DNA of 64,000 nt from KBS-96 sp964247975 (GCA_964247975.1 CAXTWH010000002.1:124001-188000), one strand, 5' to 3'; positions 51,111 to 60,719 are shown, numbered from the stretch's first letter. The notes: generated by a model not told the origin, from the sequence alone. Made by a program: numbers and translations.

Positions 51111-52772
51111 CTACGGCTTCGGAGGAGCCGTGAACTCAATGTTCTGCGCCTTTAGAGTGCGAGCAGTGGCCCGGTCCAGATCGGCGGCGGTTCTGCCGAC
51201 ATCGGCTCTGGCCCTGATTTCCTGAGATTTCGCGGCAATCAGATTGGTTTGCCGCTGCAACACCAGAAACACCGAGGAAGTACCCGCTTGGAATTGGCGT
51301 TGCTCGCTCCGGTATTGGTCCTCGGCAAACTGGCGCGCGGCCACAGCGGAATCGAGCCTGAACCGGGCAGAAGCAGCAGACTGCAAAGCGTTTCTAACGT
51401 CAGCTTCCACCATCATTTCAATCGACTGTTGTTGAGCCGCCAAGCGCCTGCCTTCCGCAGCCCCAATGGCGAGTTGAGCTTCAGCCGTCCGGTTGCGAAT
51501 CGGCAACGACACCTGGATGCCAAGCTGAACAGTGGGGAACGCTCCGTTACGCAAGTTCGTTAAAGACTGGCTGTAGCCGCCCGGAAAGATGGCAGGCAAC
51601 ACGCCTGTTCCTATGCCCAACTGCTCCAGAATCGGATTCGGCACAACCGGGATTGGATGGCCCGACAAGCCCTGCACGCTGAAGTTCGCTACCGCATTGA
51701 TTTGCGGTCGGGCCTGTTCCTGATTCAAACGCGTATCCAAACGGTTGACATCGATGTTAAGTTTGCTCTCGAACAGCTCAGGGCGAGTTTGGAGCGCTTC
51801 CTTAATAGCATCCTGCGGTTTAGGTAAGGTCGCTTCCAGATTAACAGCAGTGTCGGGAATCAGGGCGATGCTCCACAGAGGATCATTTTGAACAGGCAGC
51901 AATAAAGCCTTCAAAGCGTTTTCCGCGCGCGTTAAACCTTCTTGCGCGGTGAAGATATTCTGCTGAAAAGTAGAAATCTGGGTTTGGGTTTGGATTACAT
52001 CCACAGGCGCGAGAATGCCCTGGTTGACTTGGCGACGGTTACTGAGATCCTGTTGTTCGGCCAGGCGCACCGCATCAATCTGCACGCCTAGATTCTGGTA
52101 AGCAAAATCAAGCTCCCAGTAGGCTTGAATAGCCTGGGTCACGATTTCAATCAAGCGTTGCCGAAGCTGCTGGTTTGTAAGCAGCACATTCTTGCGTGCT
52201 ACCTGAATGCGGTAGCGATTTTCATCAAAGCGCAGACCGCGCCAGAAAGGCTGCACCAGATTAAGATTGGCGCTGGTAGGAAACTGCGGGTTCAGAACAA
52301 GAAAAGTGCTGTCGCTTGATTGACGCGAAGAAGCAAAGTCGAGCCTGTACGTCCCGCCCAACCAGGGAAAATTTCCATTGAGCTGAGGATCAGCATAAAG
52401 CTGCTTCTGCGTCAGCTTCCCATTCGCGGCTCCGCCAATAAGCGAGGCCACCGGGGTAACGCTTTTGATGCGATAAGCGTTCAACCCAAAAACCGGGTCA
52501 TAGTAGCCTTTCGCTCCGCTCACATTGAAAACCGCTTCCTGCGCGGTTATGCGGGCCACAACCAGATCACGGTCGTTTTCGATAACTTGGCGGATGACCT
52601 CAGCCAAAGTAATATGCGCTTCGCCGAGAATGCCCAAACGGGCAGGCAGTTCCAACGGCTTCGGCGCAGGCAGGCCGGGCGTTGCCGGTTCGTTAGCCGC
52701 TACCGGCGGCGGCGGGTTCTGCCCTAACAGAAGCTGGAAGCAAAGAAACAATAAAACCGGGCGAAAACTCAA
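51111..52772 (-). CDS. TolC-like outer-membrane channel (RND operon 2)
   Basis: 553-residue outer-membrane factor, last gene of the operon. It begins at a TTG at 52772 that overlaps the permease stop, with an AAGGAGA ribosome site seven bases upstream, so the start is well supported. The signal peptide is RPVLLFLCFQLLLGQ. Two efflux-channel repeats contain the VSLPIRNRTAEAQLAI and QIDAVRLAEQQDLSNRRQVNQG segments. It would complete the second tripartite pump. Confidence 0.92.
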   Translation of the reverse strand: MSFRPVLLFLCFQLLLGQNPPPPVAANEPATPGLPAPKPLELPARLGILGEAHITLAEVIRQVIENDRDLVVARITAQEAVFNVSGAKGYYDPVFGLNAYRIKSVTPVASLIGGAANGKLTQKQLYADPQLNGNFPWLGGTYRLDFASSRQSSDSTFLVLNPQFPTSANLNLVQPFWRGLRFDENRYRIQVARKNVLLTNQQLRQRLIEIVTQAIQAYWELDFAYQNLGVQIDAVRLAEQQDLSNRRQVNQGILAPVDVIQTQTQISTFQQNIFTAQEGLTRAENALKALLLPVQNDPLWSIALIPDTAVNLEATLPKPQDAIKEALQTRPELFESKLNIDVNRLDTRLNQEQARPQINAVANFSVQGLSGHPIPVVPNPILEQLGIGTGVLPAIFPGGYSQSLTNLRNGAFPTVQLGIQVSLPIRNRTAEAQLAIGAAEGRRLAAQQQSIEMMVEADVRNALQSAASARFRLDSAVAARQFAEDQYRSEQRQFQAGTSSVFLVLQRQTNLIAAKSQEIRARADVGRTAADLDRATARTLKAQNIEFTAPPKP

Positions 52773-55700
52773 GCCAAGTCTCCTTGTTCAGCAATGCGTT
52801 TGGCGTTGGCAGAGATCACGGGTTGAACTCCCGCCGGCTGTTGTTTCGGAACCATGCGCCGAACCTTGCCGGTGAACCGGCTGAAGCGCAGCGGTGAGGG
52901 CCACTGCGAAAGGTCTTCAAAAAAGGAATAAAAAACTGGAACCGCGAGCAGAGTGAGGAGTAAACATAAAGACTGGCCGCCCACCACAAGAACGCCGATG
53001 GAGCGATTAGTGGCCGCGCCGGTTCCGCTGCTGATCACAAGCGGCAGCATACCGGCTACCAGCGCGATGGTAGTCATCAGAATGGGGCGCAAGCGGTCGC
53101 GATTGGCTTGCATGATTGCGTCGTAGCGCGACATGCCCGCGGCTCTTAAACCGTTGGTGTGGTCAATCTGCAGAATAGCGTTTTTCTTCACGATGCCGAA
53201 AAGAAGCAGCAGGCCCAATCCTGAAAAAATGTTCACTGTTTGATGTGCAATCAGCAGCGACAAGATGCCGAATGGAACAGCCAAAGGCAGCGTCAGCAGA
53301 ATCGTGACCGGATGCACAAAAGACTCAAACTGAGCAGCCAAAACAATGTACATAAAGATGAAAGTGAGTGAAAACGCCAGCAGGAAATAATAGCCGGTTC
53401 GATTCAATTCTTTGGAAGCACCGGATAAGCCGGTTCGATAATCAGGGTCCATGCCGATTTCCGTAGCGGCGCGATTTAAGGCCGCGAGAATGGCAGCTTG
53501 CGAGCCGCCCGGCAGAACGTTGCAAGTAAGCGTGACCTGCCGCTGGCGGGCAATGCGATTAACTGATGATGGGCCGATGCCGGTTCGCATGTGAACCACT
53601 TCATCAAGGCCGACGCTGCTGCGCTGATTAGCGGAAGGCACAGTCATTTTACTTAAGCCTTCCGCGCTGCCGCGAAACTGTTCCTGGGCGCGAACGCGCA
53701 CGTCGTATTGATCGTCACCGGCGTTGAAGGTGGAAGCAACCTGGCCGGCCACCAGCGTGTTCAACGCTTGTTCAATGTCCATTACGGAAACGCCAAGATC
53801 AGCGGCGCGGGCGCGGTCAATATCTAGATTGAGTTCAGGCTTGCCGGTGCGCAGCGTGGAATCCGCATCAGTAACGCCCGGGATCTGCTTCATTTTGGCC
53901 AGCAGCGCGTCGGAATAGGTTGCAAGCTTAGCGAGGTCCGGCCCTTGAATAAAATACTGAACATCGGCATTGCTTTGGTTGCCGCCGATGCTGCTGACCA
54001 GTTCCACGCCGGTGTGAATATCATTCGGAAAGCGGCGCAGGAGCGTGCGGGTCTGCTGCATCAGATCCTGCTGAGACACACTTCGCGCTTTAATATCAGT
54101 GAGCTTTACATAAACAGCAGCATTGTTGACGGACGCGTCCGCGCTGCTGCCGTCGGTCATCAGCGTGCTTTCCACGCCGGGAAGCGTTCGGATCTGTTGA
54201 GCAATACGCTCGGCCACCTGAGTGGTAGCGGCCAGGGACGTGCCTTCCGGGGTGCGGATGAGAACGTTGTACTGCGATTGGTCATCAGCAGGCAGGAAAT
54301 TCTTTCCGACCAGCATGAAAAGCGGCACAATGCTGACCACGGTTAACGCGCTGAAGCCGATCACCCATTTGCGATGGTGCATGGCCCAGGCGAGCATCCG
54401 GGTGTAATGACGATCAAGCCATTTAAAAATTCCGGTGTCTTTCGACAGATGCTCACCGCTCACATGCTTAGGCGCTTTCACAAAGCGCGAACACAGCATC
54501 GGCGTTAATGTGAACGAAACCAGCAGGGAAACGGCAATGGAGAATCCGGAAGTGAAGCCGAAGGAACTCATGAAGCGACCGACGATTCCGCCCATGAATC
54601 CGACCGGCAGAAAGACGGCCAGCAAGGAAAATGTGGTCGCCATCACGGCCAGCCCGATTTCGCGCGTGCCTTCAATCGCCGCTTGAAAAGGCGTCATGCC
54701 TTTTTCTTCAATGAAACGATAGATATTTTCCAGCACGATGATGGCATCATCAATGACGATGCCCACCATCAGCGTGAGCGCCAGCATGGTGATCTGGTTC
54801 AGCGTAAAGCCCATCGCCGCCATCAGCGCAAACGTGGAAATAATAGAAGTGGGAATGGCGACGGCAGCAATCAGAGTGGTGCGCCAGTTTGCCAGAAAAA
54901 TAAAAATGATAATGGATGCGAAGATGCTGCCTTCGACCAGGTGATGTTTAATGGAATCGACCGCGGCTTCAATGAACATGGATTGATCGCCGATCACTTG
55001 CGTTTGCACATCTTTCGGCAGAGTTGCCCCGATCTCTTTCAAACGCTCCTTCACTTCATTGGCGGTGGCAACGGTGTTTTCGCCGGATTGCTTTGCAACA
55101 ACAAGCGTGACGGCGGGAACGCCGTTCAACCGCGCTGAAGTGCGGGGCTCTTCATAGCTGTCCTCGGCGTAGCCGATATCGCTTACCTTCACTACGTAAC
55201 CATTACGATTCACTACAGCAATCTGATTGAACTGGGCGGCATTCACCACTTTTCCCGTCGTGCGAATTGTGAACTCGCGGGCGCCCGCGTTCAGGTTGCC
55301 GCCGGGCAGTTCCAGGTTCTGCTGCTTAATGGCATTGAACACATCGTTCACGGTCAGGTTGTAAGAGCGTAAACGGTCTGGATCAACCAGCACATGAATT
55401 TCACGCCGCGCGCCGCCAACAATGGCGATCTGCCCGACTCCGTGCGCATTTTCGAGTTTCTGCTTAATCTGTTTATCGGCAATCAGCGTTACATCGCGCA
55501 AAGAACGTGGCGCGGATACTGCGACTTGCAAAATAGGCGTGGCATCAGGATCAAACTTCTGCACAACCGGAGTTTTAGCGGTCTGCGGCAGGTCATTGAT
55601 GATCAGGTTGACTTTGTTTTGTACTTCCTGCGCGGCCACATCCCCGTTTTTGGCAAGCTCAAAGGTGATGATTACGAGCGATTGGCCTTCTGAAGAAGTG

Positions 55701-55948
55701 GAGCGAACTTCATCAACCTGGCTGATAGTGTTCACCGCGTCTTCAATTTTCTTAGTTACCTCAGTTTCAATTTCTTCCGGAGAAGCGCCGCGATCCTCCA
55801 CTCTCACCTGAACGGTAGGAATGTCCACTTTAGGAAAAAGATCAACGCCTAAACTGAAGTAGGAAAACACTCCCACCACCACCAGCGAGAGAACCAGCAT
55901 AGTGGCGAAGACGGGCCGGCGAACACAGAGTTGAGCGAGTGCGTGCAT
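52769..55948 (-). CDS. RND efflux permease (HAE1 type), operon 2
   Basis: 1059-residue inner-membrane proton/drug antiporter. TM1 and the porter start (RRPVFATMLVLSLVVVGVFSYFSLGVDLFPKVDIPTVQV) are canonical. The TM4 Asp pair is in LMVGIVIDDAIIVLENIYRF. The TM10-12 region has GLLLLFGIVKKNAILQIDHTNGLRAAGM, a hallmark of HAE1 drug pumps. It follows the adaptor after nine bases and overlaps the channel gene by four bases. Likely substrates are hydrophobic antibiotics or plant compounds. Confidence 0.94.
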   Translation of the reverse strand: MHALAQLCVRRPVFATMLVLSLVVVGVFSYFSLGVDLFPKVDIPTVQVRVEDRGASPEEIETEVTKKIEDAVNTISQVDEVRSTSSEGQSLVIITFELAKNGDVAAQEVQNKVNLIINDLPQTAKTPVVQKFDPDATPILQVAVSAPRSLRDVTLIADKQIKQKLENAHGVGQIAIVGGARREIHVLVDPDRLRSYNLTVNDVFNAIKQQNLELPGGNLNAGAREFTIRTTGKVVNAAQFNQIAVVNRNGYVVKVSDIGYAEDSYEEPRTSARLNGVPAVTLVVAKQSGENTVATANEVKERLKEIGATLPKDVQTQVIGDQSMFIEAAVDSIKHHLVEGSIFASIIIFIFLANWRTTLIAAVAIPTSIISTFALMAAMGFTLNQITMLALTLMVGIVIDDAIIVLENIYRFIEEKGMTPFQAAIEGTREIGLAVMATTFSLLAVFLPVGFMGGIVGRFMSSFGFTSGFSIAVSLLVSFTLTPMLCSRFVKAPKHVSGEHLSKDTGIFKWLDRHYTRMLAWAMHHRKWVIGFSALTVVSIVPLFMLVGKNFLPADDQSQYNVLIRTPEGTSLAATTQVAERIAQQIRTLPGVESTLMTDGSSADASVNNAAVYVKLTDIKARSVSQQDLMQQTRTLLRRFPNDIHTGVELVSSIGGNQSNADVQYFIQGPDLAKLATYSDALLAKMKQIPGVTDADSTLRTGKPELNLDIDRARAADLGVSVMDIEQALNTLVAGQVASTFNAGDDQYDVRVRAQEQFRGSAEGLSKMTVPSANQRSSVGLDEVVHMRTGIGPSSVNRIARQRQVTLTCNVLPGGSQAAILAALNRAATEIGMDPDYRTGLSGASKELNRTGYYFLLAFSLTFIFMYIVLAAQFESFVHPVTILLTLPLAVPFGILSLLIAHQTVNIFSGLGLLLLFGIVKKNAILQIDHTNGLRAAGMSRYDAIMQANRDRLRPILMTTIALVAGMLPLVISSGTGAATNRSIGVLVVGGQSLCLLLTLLAVPVFYSFFEDLSQWPSPLRFSRFTGKVRRMVPKQQPAGVQPVISANAKRIAEQGDLA

Positions 55949-55957
55949 GAAAATTCC

Positions 55958-57253
55958 TTAAAGGCTGGCCGTGGCGGTCTGCGTTTGTACAGGCAAACCA
56001 TCGAACAATTGAAACTGGTTGGCGGTGACGACCAATTCGTTTCCGGTTAAACCGGATTGGATACGCACCGAGTCGCCGTTTGCTTCACCGACTAGAACCA
56101 CGCGCATTCGCGCCTGCCCGTGGTCCACAACGTAAACAAGATTTGAATCGGTGGTTTTGTCGCGCACCACTGCTTTGCGCGGAACAAAAACAGCATCTTC
56201 GCCGCCCGGCAGAACAACACGCGCAGTAGCGAACATACCAGGGCGGAGAGCGGTATCAGGATTATTGAACCGTGCTTCCAATACAAAGATGCGTGAGTTT
56301 GGGTCCACGGCAGGATTAATGGCGGAAACCTTGCCTTCAAATTCACGGTCAGGATAAGCTGACACGCGCGCAAGCACCATCATGCCAATTCGCGCTTTGG
56401 CTACTCTTTGTTCCGGCGTTTGCAGTTGCAGCTTCAATGTTTTCACCCGCACCACGGTAGCGATTTTATTGGTGAGCGCAACGTACTCGCCGGCAGATAC
56501 GGGACGGTCGCGGACAAAGCCGTCAAATGGCGCTTTAATGTAGGTATCGGCCAACACCTTTTCGGCTTGCGCCACCTGGGCGCGTACCGCATCAAGCGAA
56601 GCTTCGGAAGACGAGATAATCTGATAGCTTTGACGCGCCGCGTTTAATGCGCCCTCGTATTGCTGGCGGGCGGCATTGGCCTGGGCTTCTGCCGTTTCCT
56701 GTTGTGTGCGGGCCTTTTCGAACGCGCTGCGGGAAACGTCACCGGAAGCAACCAGATTGGAATAACGCTGCGCATCGGCGGCAGCGAGCTTGGCTTGTGC
56801 TTGGGCGGATTCATAATTAGCACGCGCCGCAGCCACTTCCGGCACCTTGACTTCCTCGAACTTTTCTGAGCTGAGCCCAATGCGCAACTGCGCTTGGCGA
56901 ACGGCAGCGGTGGCTTCAGCCAACTGCGCGCGCACCTGTTGCAGCTTCAGTTCCGCGTCGCGATGGTCGAGTTCACAAATCACTTGGCCTTCTTTCACGA
57001 ATGCGCCTACATCAACAGGCGTTTTGATCACTTGCCCGGCAACGTGCGGCGCCACGTCGGAAGATTCATCGGCCACGAAAGTACCGGTTTCATCGAAAGA
57101 AGCCGGAACCTGCCGCACCATCGCTTTCACGGCGGTGACGGTAATGGGTTTAGCCGCTGTTGTTTCCGCTGTTCCGCTGTTTGTTTTCTTGCTGGCGCAG
57201 GAACTGCCTAGAAGAACTAAAGCGCAGAATAACAGTGCCGGTTTCATTTTCAT
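55958..57253 (-). CDS. RND periplasmic adaptor, operon 2
   Basis: 431 residues with a lipoprotein signal (LLFCALVLLGSSCASKK, lipobox LGSSC), so it is held in the membrane by lipid, like AcrA. The lipoyl halves are SDVAPHVAGQVIKTPVDVGAFVKEGQ and IKAPFDGFVRDRPVSAGEYV; a long Ala/Gln-rich hairpin lies between them. Its ATG overlaps the TetR stop (ATGA), placing it second in the operon. Confidence 0.93.
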   Translation of the reverse strand: MKMKPALLFCALVLLGSSCASKKTNSGTAETTAAKPITVTAVKAMVRQVPASFDETGTFVADESSDVAPHVAGQVIKTPVDVGAFVKEGQVICELDHRDAELKLQQVRAQLAEATAAVRQAQLRIGLSSEKFEEVKVPEVAAARANYESAQAQAKLAAADAQRYSNLVASGDVSRSAFEKARTQQETAEAQANAARQQYEGALNAARQSYQIISSSEASLDAVRAQVAQAEKVLADTYIKAPFDGFVRDRPVSAGEYVALTNKIATVVRVKTLKLQLQTPEQRVAKARIGMMVLARVSAYPDREFEGKVSAINPAVDPNSRIFVLEARFNNPDTALRPGMFATARVVLPGGEDAVFVPRKAVVRDKTTDSNLVYVVDHGQARMRVVLVGEANGDSVRIQSGLTGNELVVTANQFQLFDGLPVQTQTATASL

Positions 57254-57942
57254 TGTTTTTCTCGTTTCGGCTTGCGCGGGCGATGGGGAACGCAGATGCC
57301 GTTCATGGCGATGCGGGTAAAGCTTTCAACAGCCTGCTCATCGGAAAGGCAGTGTTCTTTCATCTCGTGGATGTATTTGCTGCGAGCGTGATGTTGCGCC
57401 ATGCCCACAATCGCTATCAGTGCTATGTCCGGGCCATCCGGACTCAAGCAGCCCTGTTGCTGCCGGCGAAGAAAATAGCTTCGAAAGGAATCCACAATGA
57501 AGGCAGTGACCTGGCGCATGTACAACAGCGCGATCTCATTTCCTTCCAGGGCCGCGTAAAGCATCAAGCGTTCGAATTTAGGATCAATTCGATGGGCGGT
57601 GATTACCGCGCTGATGATTTGCCGAATCACCGCTTCATCATCATCGCGATCCATTGCCGATTGAATTTTAGTCAGCCATTCCGCTGTTTCCGATGAATTG
57701 ATTTTGCGGTCGATGATGGCCGAGTAAAGGTCTTCCTTGGTTTTGAAATGGCGAAAAATGATGGCTTCAGTAACGCCCGCCGCTGTTGCGATTTCTTTTG
57801 TTGTTGTGCCTTTGAAGCCTTTGCGCGAAAAGAGATCAATGGAAACCTGGATCAATTGTTCGCGCCGCTCGCTCGCCGCCAGCCGGACGTGCCCTGCTTC
57901 TTCACCGGTCGAAGCGCAGAACAGATTTTTTAGATACGCCAC
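57250..57942 (-). CDS. TetR/AcrR-family repressor of RND operon 2
   Basis: 230 residues when read from the GTG at 57942; a second GTG at 57888 (opening VRLAASERREQL, the usual TetR start, with CAGGG just upstream) is at least as plausible. The helix-turn-helix is FKGTTTKEIATAAGVTEAIIFRHFKTKEDLYSAII. It is the first gene of the operon and is coupled to the adaptor by ATGA. The 20-base palindrome 10 bases before the first GTG is its likely target, so the pump is repressed until a substrate binds TetR. Confidence 0.88.
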   Translation of the reverse strand: MAYLKNLFCASTGEEAGHVRLAASERREQLIQVSIDLFSRKGFKGTTTKEIATAAGVTEAIIFRHFKTKEDLYSAIIDRKINSSETAEWLTKIQSAMDRDDDEAVIRQIISAVITAHRIDPKFERLMLYAALEGNEIALLYMRQVTAFIVDSFRSYFLRRQQQGCLSPDGPDIALIAIVGMAQHHARSKYIHEMKEHCLSDEQAVESFTRIAMNGICVPHRPRKPKREKQ

Positions 57943-57952
57943 CTAATTAATT

Positions 57953-57972
57953 GTAAGTGAGTACATACTTAC
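57953..57972 (-). promoter_or_regulatory. Palindromic operator of RND operon 2
   Basis: The 20-base sequence GTAAGTGAGTACATACTTAC is symmetric at 16 of 20 positions (GTAAGT..GTAC..ACTTAC). It lies 10 bases before the outer GTG of the TetR gene, and 64 bases before the inner one. Arm and size resemble AcrR-type sites. Its closeness to the outer GTG leaves little room for a leader, which is further support for the inner start. Confidence 0.78.
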
Positions 57973-58274
57973 TTGTCAAGCTAAGTCAGAGAGTCATCAT
58001 GAGAACAGTTCCTGTAGATTCAATACTCAATCTTGATTAGAAGCGGTCTTCACAAATTTTTGATGATTTGGCGTAGAAAGGTCGGATACTTGAATGGAGA
58101 AAGCAGTTTTTCTGGTTATCCACCTACTGTTCAATTCCCAATCAAGCATTGAAGAAATAAGAGAGTGCATTCCAGATTAAAAGCCAGTATAGAAGCACAC
58201 GAGCGCTGGCGTAGATTTACGGATGAGAAAAGTTAGAATCTGCCCTACGAGCCTAGGCTGGCCTAATTTTTAAG
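57973..58274. other. 302-base region without a gene
   Basis: I see no gene, tRNA or clear repeat between the operator of RND operon 2 and the end of the restriction endonuclease gene. It is AT-rich and marks the change from core to accessory DNA, but no transposon end or attachment site can be recognised. Confidence 0.4.
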
Positions 58275-59225
58275 CTAATGCAGGCTGTACGGGCCGAGAA
58301 ATCGTTCTCCATTGAAGTGGATAAGATGCGATGGTGCATCGGCTACCCATACCTCTGTTTCCCATGCGATTTCGCTTAAATAGCGTCCCATGATGGCGCG
58401 GTTAGGAAAAGCCGTTACGTAGACTAATCCCGCGGATGATTTAGCAAACAACTTTGTTAATTCGGCGTGGCGCTTTCCATCAACAGGCCCGTGGCTAGTA
58501 ACAGACTCAATCAGCAGCAACCAATTCCGCTGAGGATAATACAGCACCACATCCGGCATTTTGCCGTGCGCATCAACATCGATGCCAAGTTGAGCTAATA
58601 GTACTGCATCGAAATATCCCCATTTCTCTCCAGTGTCACCAGCGTAGATCAGAACTCCGCCAAGTACAAATCTAGCTCCAAAATCTTCCACAATGGCCCG
58701 GATCAGCTCGCTATGCTCACCAGGGCTGAGTGTAATTTCTTTGCCGGGTGCGATCTGCACGGGAACGCGATTCTGCCTTCTCTCGTGCGCATAGCGAGCG
58801 GCTAAGGTTTGTTGCTTTGCAAGATAGCTGGTCAGATTGCTATGCCACGCCGGCTGACCGAAGCTACGCACTGGCTTTAATGCAGCAGGCTCTATCTGAT
58901 AAACAGCGGCGGGGCTGTTTACGGGGCGGTCTGGCTTATCAGGATTGTATAGTGCGATTCCGGCATCAACGAACTGATGCATCGTTCGCCGCCGGACCGT
59001 TTCGCGGGTGTTGGGTTTCCAGATTTTTTGGTAGTGCTTGGCAACCCACTCCATAATTGGAGTGATCCCCATAAGGGGATTTTCTGCCTGCACCCATTTT
59101 TTATGGGGAACAAGGTTTAGCAACGCCAAAAAGCAAAGAGCGGAACGCTCGTTCTGTTGTTCATGAGGCAGCCCCAAGGAAAGCAGTACTTGTTGAGCAT
59201 TGTTGAGATGGTTATTGTCGCTCAT
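58275..59225 (-). CDS. BsuBI/PstI-family type II restriction endonuclease
   Basis: 316 residues from the ATG at 59225, the same length as R.BsuBI as I remember it. The N-terminal part (~1-140) is a winged-helix-like specificity region; the C-terminal part (~185-316) is the nuclease domain with EKWGYFDAVLLAQLGIDVDAHGKMPDVVLYYPQRNWLLLIESVTSHGPVDGKRH, the most conserved block of the family and site of the PD-(D/E)xK-like centre, then AGLVYVTAFPNRAIMGRYLSEIAWETEVW. All visible key residues are in place. The expected target by family is CTGCAG. Its ATG overlaps the stop of the methyltransferase remnant (ATGA). Confidence 0.9.
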   Translation of the reverse strand: MSDNNHLNNAQQVLLSLGLPHEQQNERSALCFLALLNLVPHKKWVQAENPLMGITPIMEWVAKHYQKIWKPNTRETVRRRTMHQFVDAGIALYNPDKPDRPVNSPAAVYQIEPAALKPVRSFGQPAWHSNLTSYLAKQQTLAARYAHERRQNRVPVQIAPGKEITLSPGEHSELIRAIVEDFGARFVLGGVLIYAGDTGEKWGYFDAVLLAQLGIDVDAHGKMPDVVLYYPQRNWLLLIESVTSHGPVDGKRHAELTKLFAKSSAGLVYVTAFPNRAIMGRYLSEIAWETEVWVADAPSHLIHFNGERFLGPYSLH

Positions 59226-60202
59226 TGAAGAGTATTCAATTGATCGTCCAGCATTGCCTGTGTCAGCTCGCGATGAGATGCCGCCCATTTTCCGAGTGCG
59301 ATCAGCGCGGCGCGACTTGGATATTTCATCAATCTCAGATCGGTTGCGTTGACCTGGGTATGCCCATTAAATCGGCGGAAATGGTCATCTACTGCCGTAG
59401 TGTTTAAAAATGCAGCTAGGCCATAAGCCAAGTACTCATCCAAACCGTTCTTTTTCTCATGAAATACATTTAGATGATTCTCGAATCCAAGCATCTTTGC
59501 GCCGGAAAAACTGTCCGGTCTAACCACACTAGCGACGATTCGGCGACGTTCTTCCTTAGCTGAAAAGCGGCGAACGACTGTGTAAAAACCATTTGGATAA
59601 AGCCATTTCTCGGTATCAGCATTGCGCCGGATTGCATTGCCTCGTTTGATGTTCTTTTTAGGCCATTGTGTTTCCTGCCCGATAAAATGGCCTGCATATA
59701 ACAAGGGAACTGTGCCGGACTCCGGCATTGGTGTAATGTGATCCTGCAACCTGAAATCAACTACCGGTCCGGTAGAAACTCTAATTTCCAGTTCTTCCAG
59801 AGAGAATTGAATTGTCGAGATTAGTTCGATATCACTCTGTTCAGTTGATGTTGGTACGTGAATGAACTGTTCTGGATCTGCCGGAAACACAATCCGCTCG
59901 AACGGATGGCTATGAATGGTAAGATCCGTGAAACGATCGTCGGTTGAGTTTGAAACCGTCACCTCTCTTTGGTGTCCGCTACGTTCAAGCAGGATAATTA
60001 TGTTTTCCTGCAACACATCGTCATCTTTGAATGCTTTGGTGCGTGACGCAAACAGGTGCATGTAGCGGAGAGCAGCATGATTAAAAATGAACTCTCGAAA
60101 TGGCCGGTAATACGGTCCGTTGCAGAAGCTTCGGGGAACGATGGCAACGAGATGACCGCCTGGTTCTATTAGTAATAGGGCAAGGGCAATAAAAGCCGAA
60201 TA
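59222..60202 (-). pseudogene. 5'-truncated N6-adenine methyltransferase (BsuBI/PstI partner)
   Basis: Open frame of 326 residues with no start at its head: it follows an in-frame TGA (60203-60205) and the first ATG is at 60061. The readable part begins YSAFIALALLLIEPGGHLVAI, then VPRSFCNGPYYRPFREFIFNHAA, which is the block just after motif IV in Eco57I/BsuBI-type methyltransferases; the rest is the target-recognition half. The SAM-binding motif and the NPPY catalytic motif, normally found in the preceding ~180 residues, are absent, and neither the other frames just upstream nor the next ~100 bases supply them. The remnant should have no methylase activity. It is coupled to the nuclease gene by an ATGA overlap. 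Confidence 0.82.
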
Positions 60203-60329
60203 TCACCCATGGTAAGGATTCGTGTTAGATTGTCACACTCGATTCAATTTTCGGGTTGCCCGTGACTCTGAGAAAACCGAGTCCAGCGGCTGCAGACCAG
60301 ATTGATCAGTCCGTAAGCTATTGGTAGGC
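60203..60329. other. Junction region upstream of the methyltransferase remnant
   Basis: 127 bases in which the methyltransferase frame is closed and no other gene begins. All three minus-strand frames contain stops, so the missing 5' half cannot be rescued by a single frameshift here. No inverted repeat or target duplication is apparent. Confidence 0.5.
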
Positions 60330-60719
60330 ATGGGTGAGCTACTTCCTGCATTTTTGGTCTACATTCTCATTCCGGTGTTAGGTCTCATCGCCTTCCTTCT
60401 TCTAATCCGCAGAATTCGTCGTGGAACGTCTGACAAAGTTTTGGAGCTGTCGTATTTCTTCTTGTTCTTTACGCTCGGTGGTTGGCTACTTATTGCGCTC
60501 ACTGCTCAGTACTTGGATTGGTCTGGAATGGCTTCCCTTGGCATGTTCTATCTGCTCCTTGTTGCACCTTTTCTTTCAACAATCACGGCCTGGAGGTTGA
60601 GGAATCAACGGGAAAGATCACGGTTTCATTTGTTCGCGTTTTGGGGCCACGTCGCTCTCTCGACCACAATCCTCGTAACAACATCGTTCCTATTTGGCTT
60701 TCCCGTGCGATTCAGGTAA
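60330..60719 (+). CDS. Small four-helix membrane protein
   Basis: 129 residues from the ATG at 60330 (a TTG nine bases earlier is possible). Four hydrophobic segments: LLPAFLVYILIPVLGLIAFLLLI, LSYFFLFFTLGGWLLIALTA, GMFYLLLVAPFLSTITAW and FWGHVALSTTILVTTSFLFGF, with Arg-rich loops. I do not recognise a family. It is between the methyltransferase remnant and the Tn3-type element and may be cargo or a displaced chromosomal gene. Confidence 0.55.
   Translation: MGELLPAFLVYILIPVLGLIAFLLLIRRIRRGTSDKVLELSYFFLFFTLGGWLLIALTAQYLDWSGMASLGMFYLLLVAPFLSTITAWRLRNQRERSRFHLFAFWGHVALSTTILVTTSFLFGFPVRFR

Noticed and set aside
51113..51134. Hairpin near the end of the operon 2 channel gene
   Set aside because: The six-base stem has no T-run and lies within the coding sequence, so it is not a convincing terminator.
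60190..60225. An Asn-Pro-Tyr codon run upstream of the methyltransferase remnant, possibly a relic of NPPY
   Set aside because: It lacks the second Pro, lies between two in-frame stops, and is far too close to the following conserved block to be motif IV.
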